8,515 nt of DNA from Spirochaetaceae bacterium (GTDB lineage Bacteria; Spirochaetota; Spirochaetia; Sphaerochaetales; Sphaerochaetaceae): assembly GCA_016649775.1 (NCBI GenBank), contig JAENWY010000092.1, positions 1-8,515 of the forward strand, read 5' to 3'. Below the pieces are notes generated by a model. That model worked only from the letters and a program-made list of their open reading frames with translations. It had not been told where the DNA came from and searched no databases. Positions within the stretch are counted from its first letter, which is position 1. Every line of letters begins with the position of its first letter. Made by a program: the position numbers and the translations under genes. Positions 8,101-8,515 of the stretch are shown here, one piece after another.

Positions 8101-8129
8101 ATATTAACAAAAAGTATAATTGTTAACAA
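8101..8129 (-). promoter_or_regulatory. Putative valS promoter
   Basis: On the minus strand TTGTTA (8129-8124) and TAATAT (8106-8101) are separated by 17 nt, about 40 nt before the valS ATG. Both hexamers are imperfect matches to the housekeeping sigma consensus. The -35 falls in the 10-bp palindrome TTGTTAACAA (8120-8129). High AT content makes chance matches common. Confidence 0.4.
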
Positions 8130-8221
8130 CTAAATTAAAGATAAATTGCAAAAATATCAGGTGTTTGTATTACTCAAAAGATATAAAAGGTCAAATTATA
8201 GATTTGTTCTTTAACTATTTA

Positions 8222-8243
8222 ATCAAAAATTACTAATTTTGAT
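8222..8243. repeat. Inverted repeat, possible operator
   Basis: ATCAAAA (8222-8228) and TTTTGAT (8237-8243) form a 7-bp inverted repeat around an 8-nt centre. An overlapping perfect palindrome, AAAATTA-C-TAATTTT, spans 8226-8240. It overlaps the -35 of the plus-strand promoter next to it, which is where a repressor site would lie. No regulator family can be named, and the AT-rich background makes a chance origin possible. Confidence 0.35.
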
Positions 8244-8267
8244 ATAGTAAATATATAAGTCTATATA
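8239..8267 (+). promoter_or_regulatory. Putative promoter of the right-edge ATPase locus
   Basis: TTGATA (8239-8244) and TATATA (8262-8267) are separated by exactly 17 nt, about 35 nt ahead of ATG 8301. The -35 is a five-of-six match. This is the best-spaced promoter in the window, and it reads into the broken ATPase gene. Confidence 0.5.
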
Positions 8268-8300
8268 GAGAACATAGATAAAAAACTGTAGGAGCTATAG

Positions 8301-8515
8301 ATGCTATAGCTAAAAAATAATTCTTATTCAATTGATAATAAGAAAATCATTGATGATATAAGTTACTCCTTTGAAAAAGGGAATATTTACATATTGACCG
8401 GTCCAAATGGTGGAGGAAAATTCTCTTGGTAAAATTATAACAGGTCTATATCCAACAGATACAGGTAGTATTCATTATAAAGGAGAAGACATAACTTCTC
8501 TTAGTATTATTAAAA
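8301..8515 (+). pseudogene. ABC-type ATPase gene, 5' part, broken by a stop and a frameshift
   Basis: A Shine-Dalgarno TAGGAG (8289-8294) stands 6 nt before ATG 8301. The frame then reads M-L-stop-L-K-N, with TAG at 8307-8309 where the family pattern MLELKN would have GAG. It continues as NSYSIDNKKIIDDISY and on to the Walker A GPNGGGK (ending at 8420). There a one-base surplus, or a two-base loss, at about 8421 breaks the frame. The other frame resumes as SLGKIITGLYPTDTG followed by HYKGEDITSLSIIK, to the window end. Together this is the first 70 or so residues of an ABC ATPase; the Q-loop, signature and Walker B lie beyond the edge. The GPNGGGKSSL and GEDITSLS wording recalls SufC-like or SmsC-like ATPases of anaerobes, but transporter ATPases cannot be excluded. 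Two independent lesions within 120 bp favour a real pseudogene, although poor assembly at a contig edge is an alternative. Confidence 0.7.

Overview
The window is a low-GC bacterial chromosome segment with five recognisable coding loci. Shine-Dalgarno sites are good throughout, Trp is TGG, TGA is a genuine stop, and Arg is mostly AGA, so this is standard code 11 and not a mollicute. The gene set (carbamate kinase, Lon, a U32-family tRNA hydroxylase, valyl-tRNA synthetase) fits a fermentative anaerobe. The Lon N-terminus resembles, from memory, spirochaete Lon proteins (LFILPVGPTPVFPG-type). The absence of a T-box ahead of valS is at least not typical of Firmicutes. A low-GC spirochaete is therefore my first guess and a low-GC Firmicute the second; neither is proven.

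Layout, left to right. Positions 1-75 hold an unassigned segment that, read on the minus strand, looks like the 5' part of a group II intron or another structured RNA running off the left edge. It begins right after a strand-specific terminator (76-106) for arcC (135-1079, minus). A very AT-rich divergent spacer (1080-1506) separates arcC from a plus-strand pair, lon (1507-3975) and a trhP/yegQ-like U32 gene (3968-5239). The pair overlaps by 8 nt and ends at a strong terminator (5254-5288). A convergent spacer with a weak terminator follows, then valS (5403-8063, minus). A divergent spacer carries putative promoters for both sides. The right edge (8301 onward) holds the start of an ABC-type ATPase gene that is broken twice, by a stop at codon 3 and a frameshift in the Walker A region, although its promoter and ribosome binding site look intact.

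The genes do not form one obvious system. ArcC makes ATP from carbamoyl phosphate, Lon is general proteolysis, and TrhP and ValRS both act on tRNA. TrhP-type enzymes hydroxylate U34 in family-box tRNAs, which include tRNA-Val in organisms where this is known. I see no convincing new system. The items most worth a second look are the two window edges: the decayed ATPase on the right and the intron-like sequence abutting the arcC terminator on the left.
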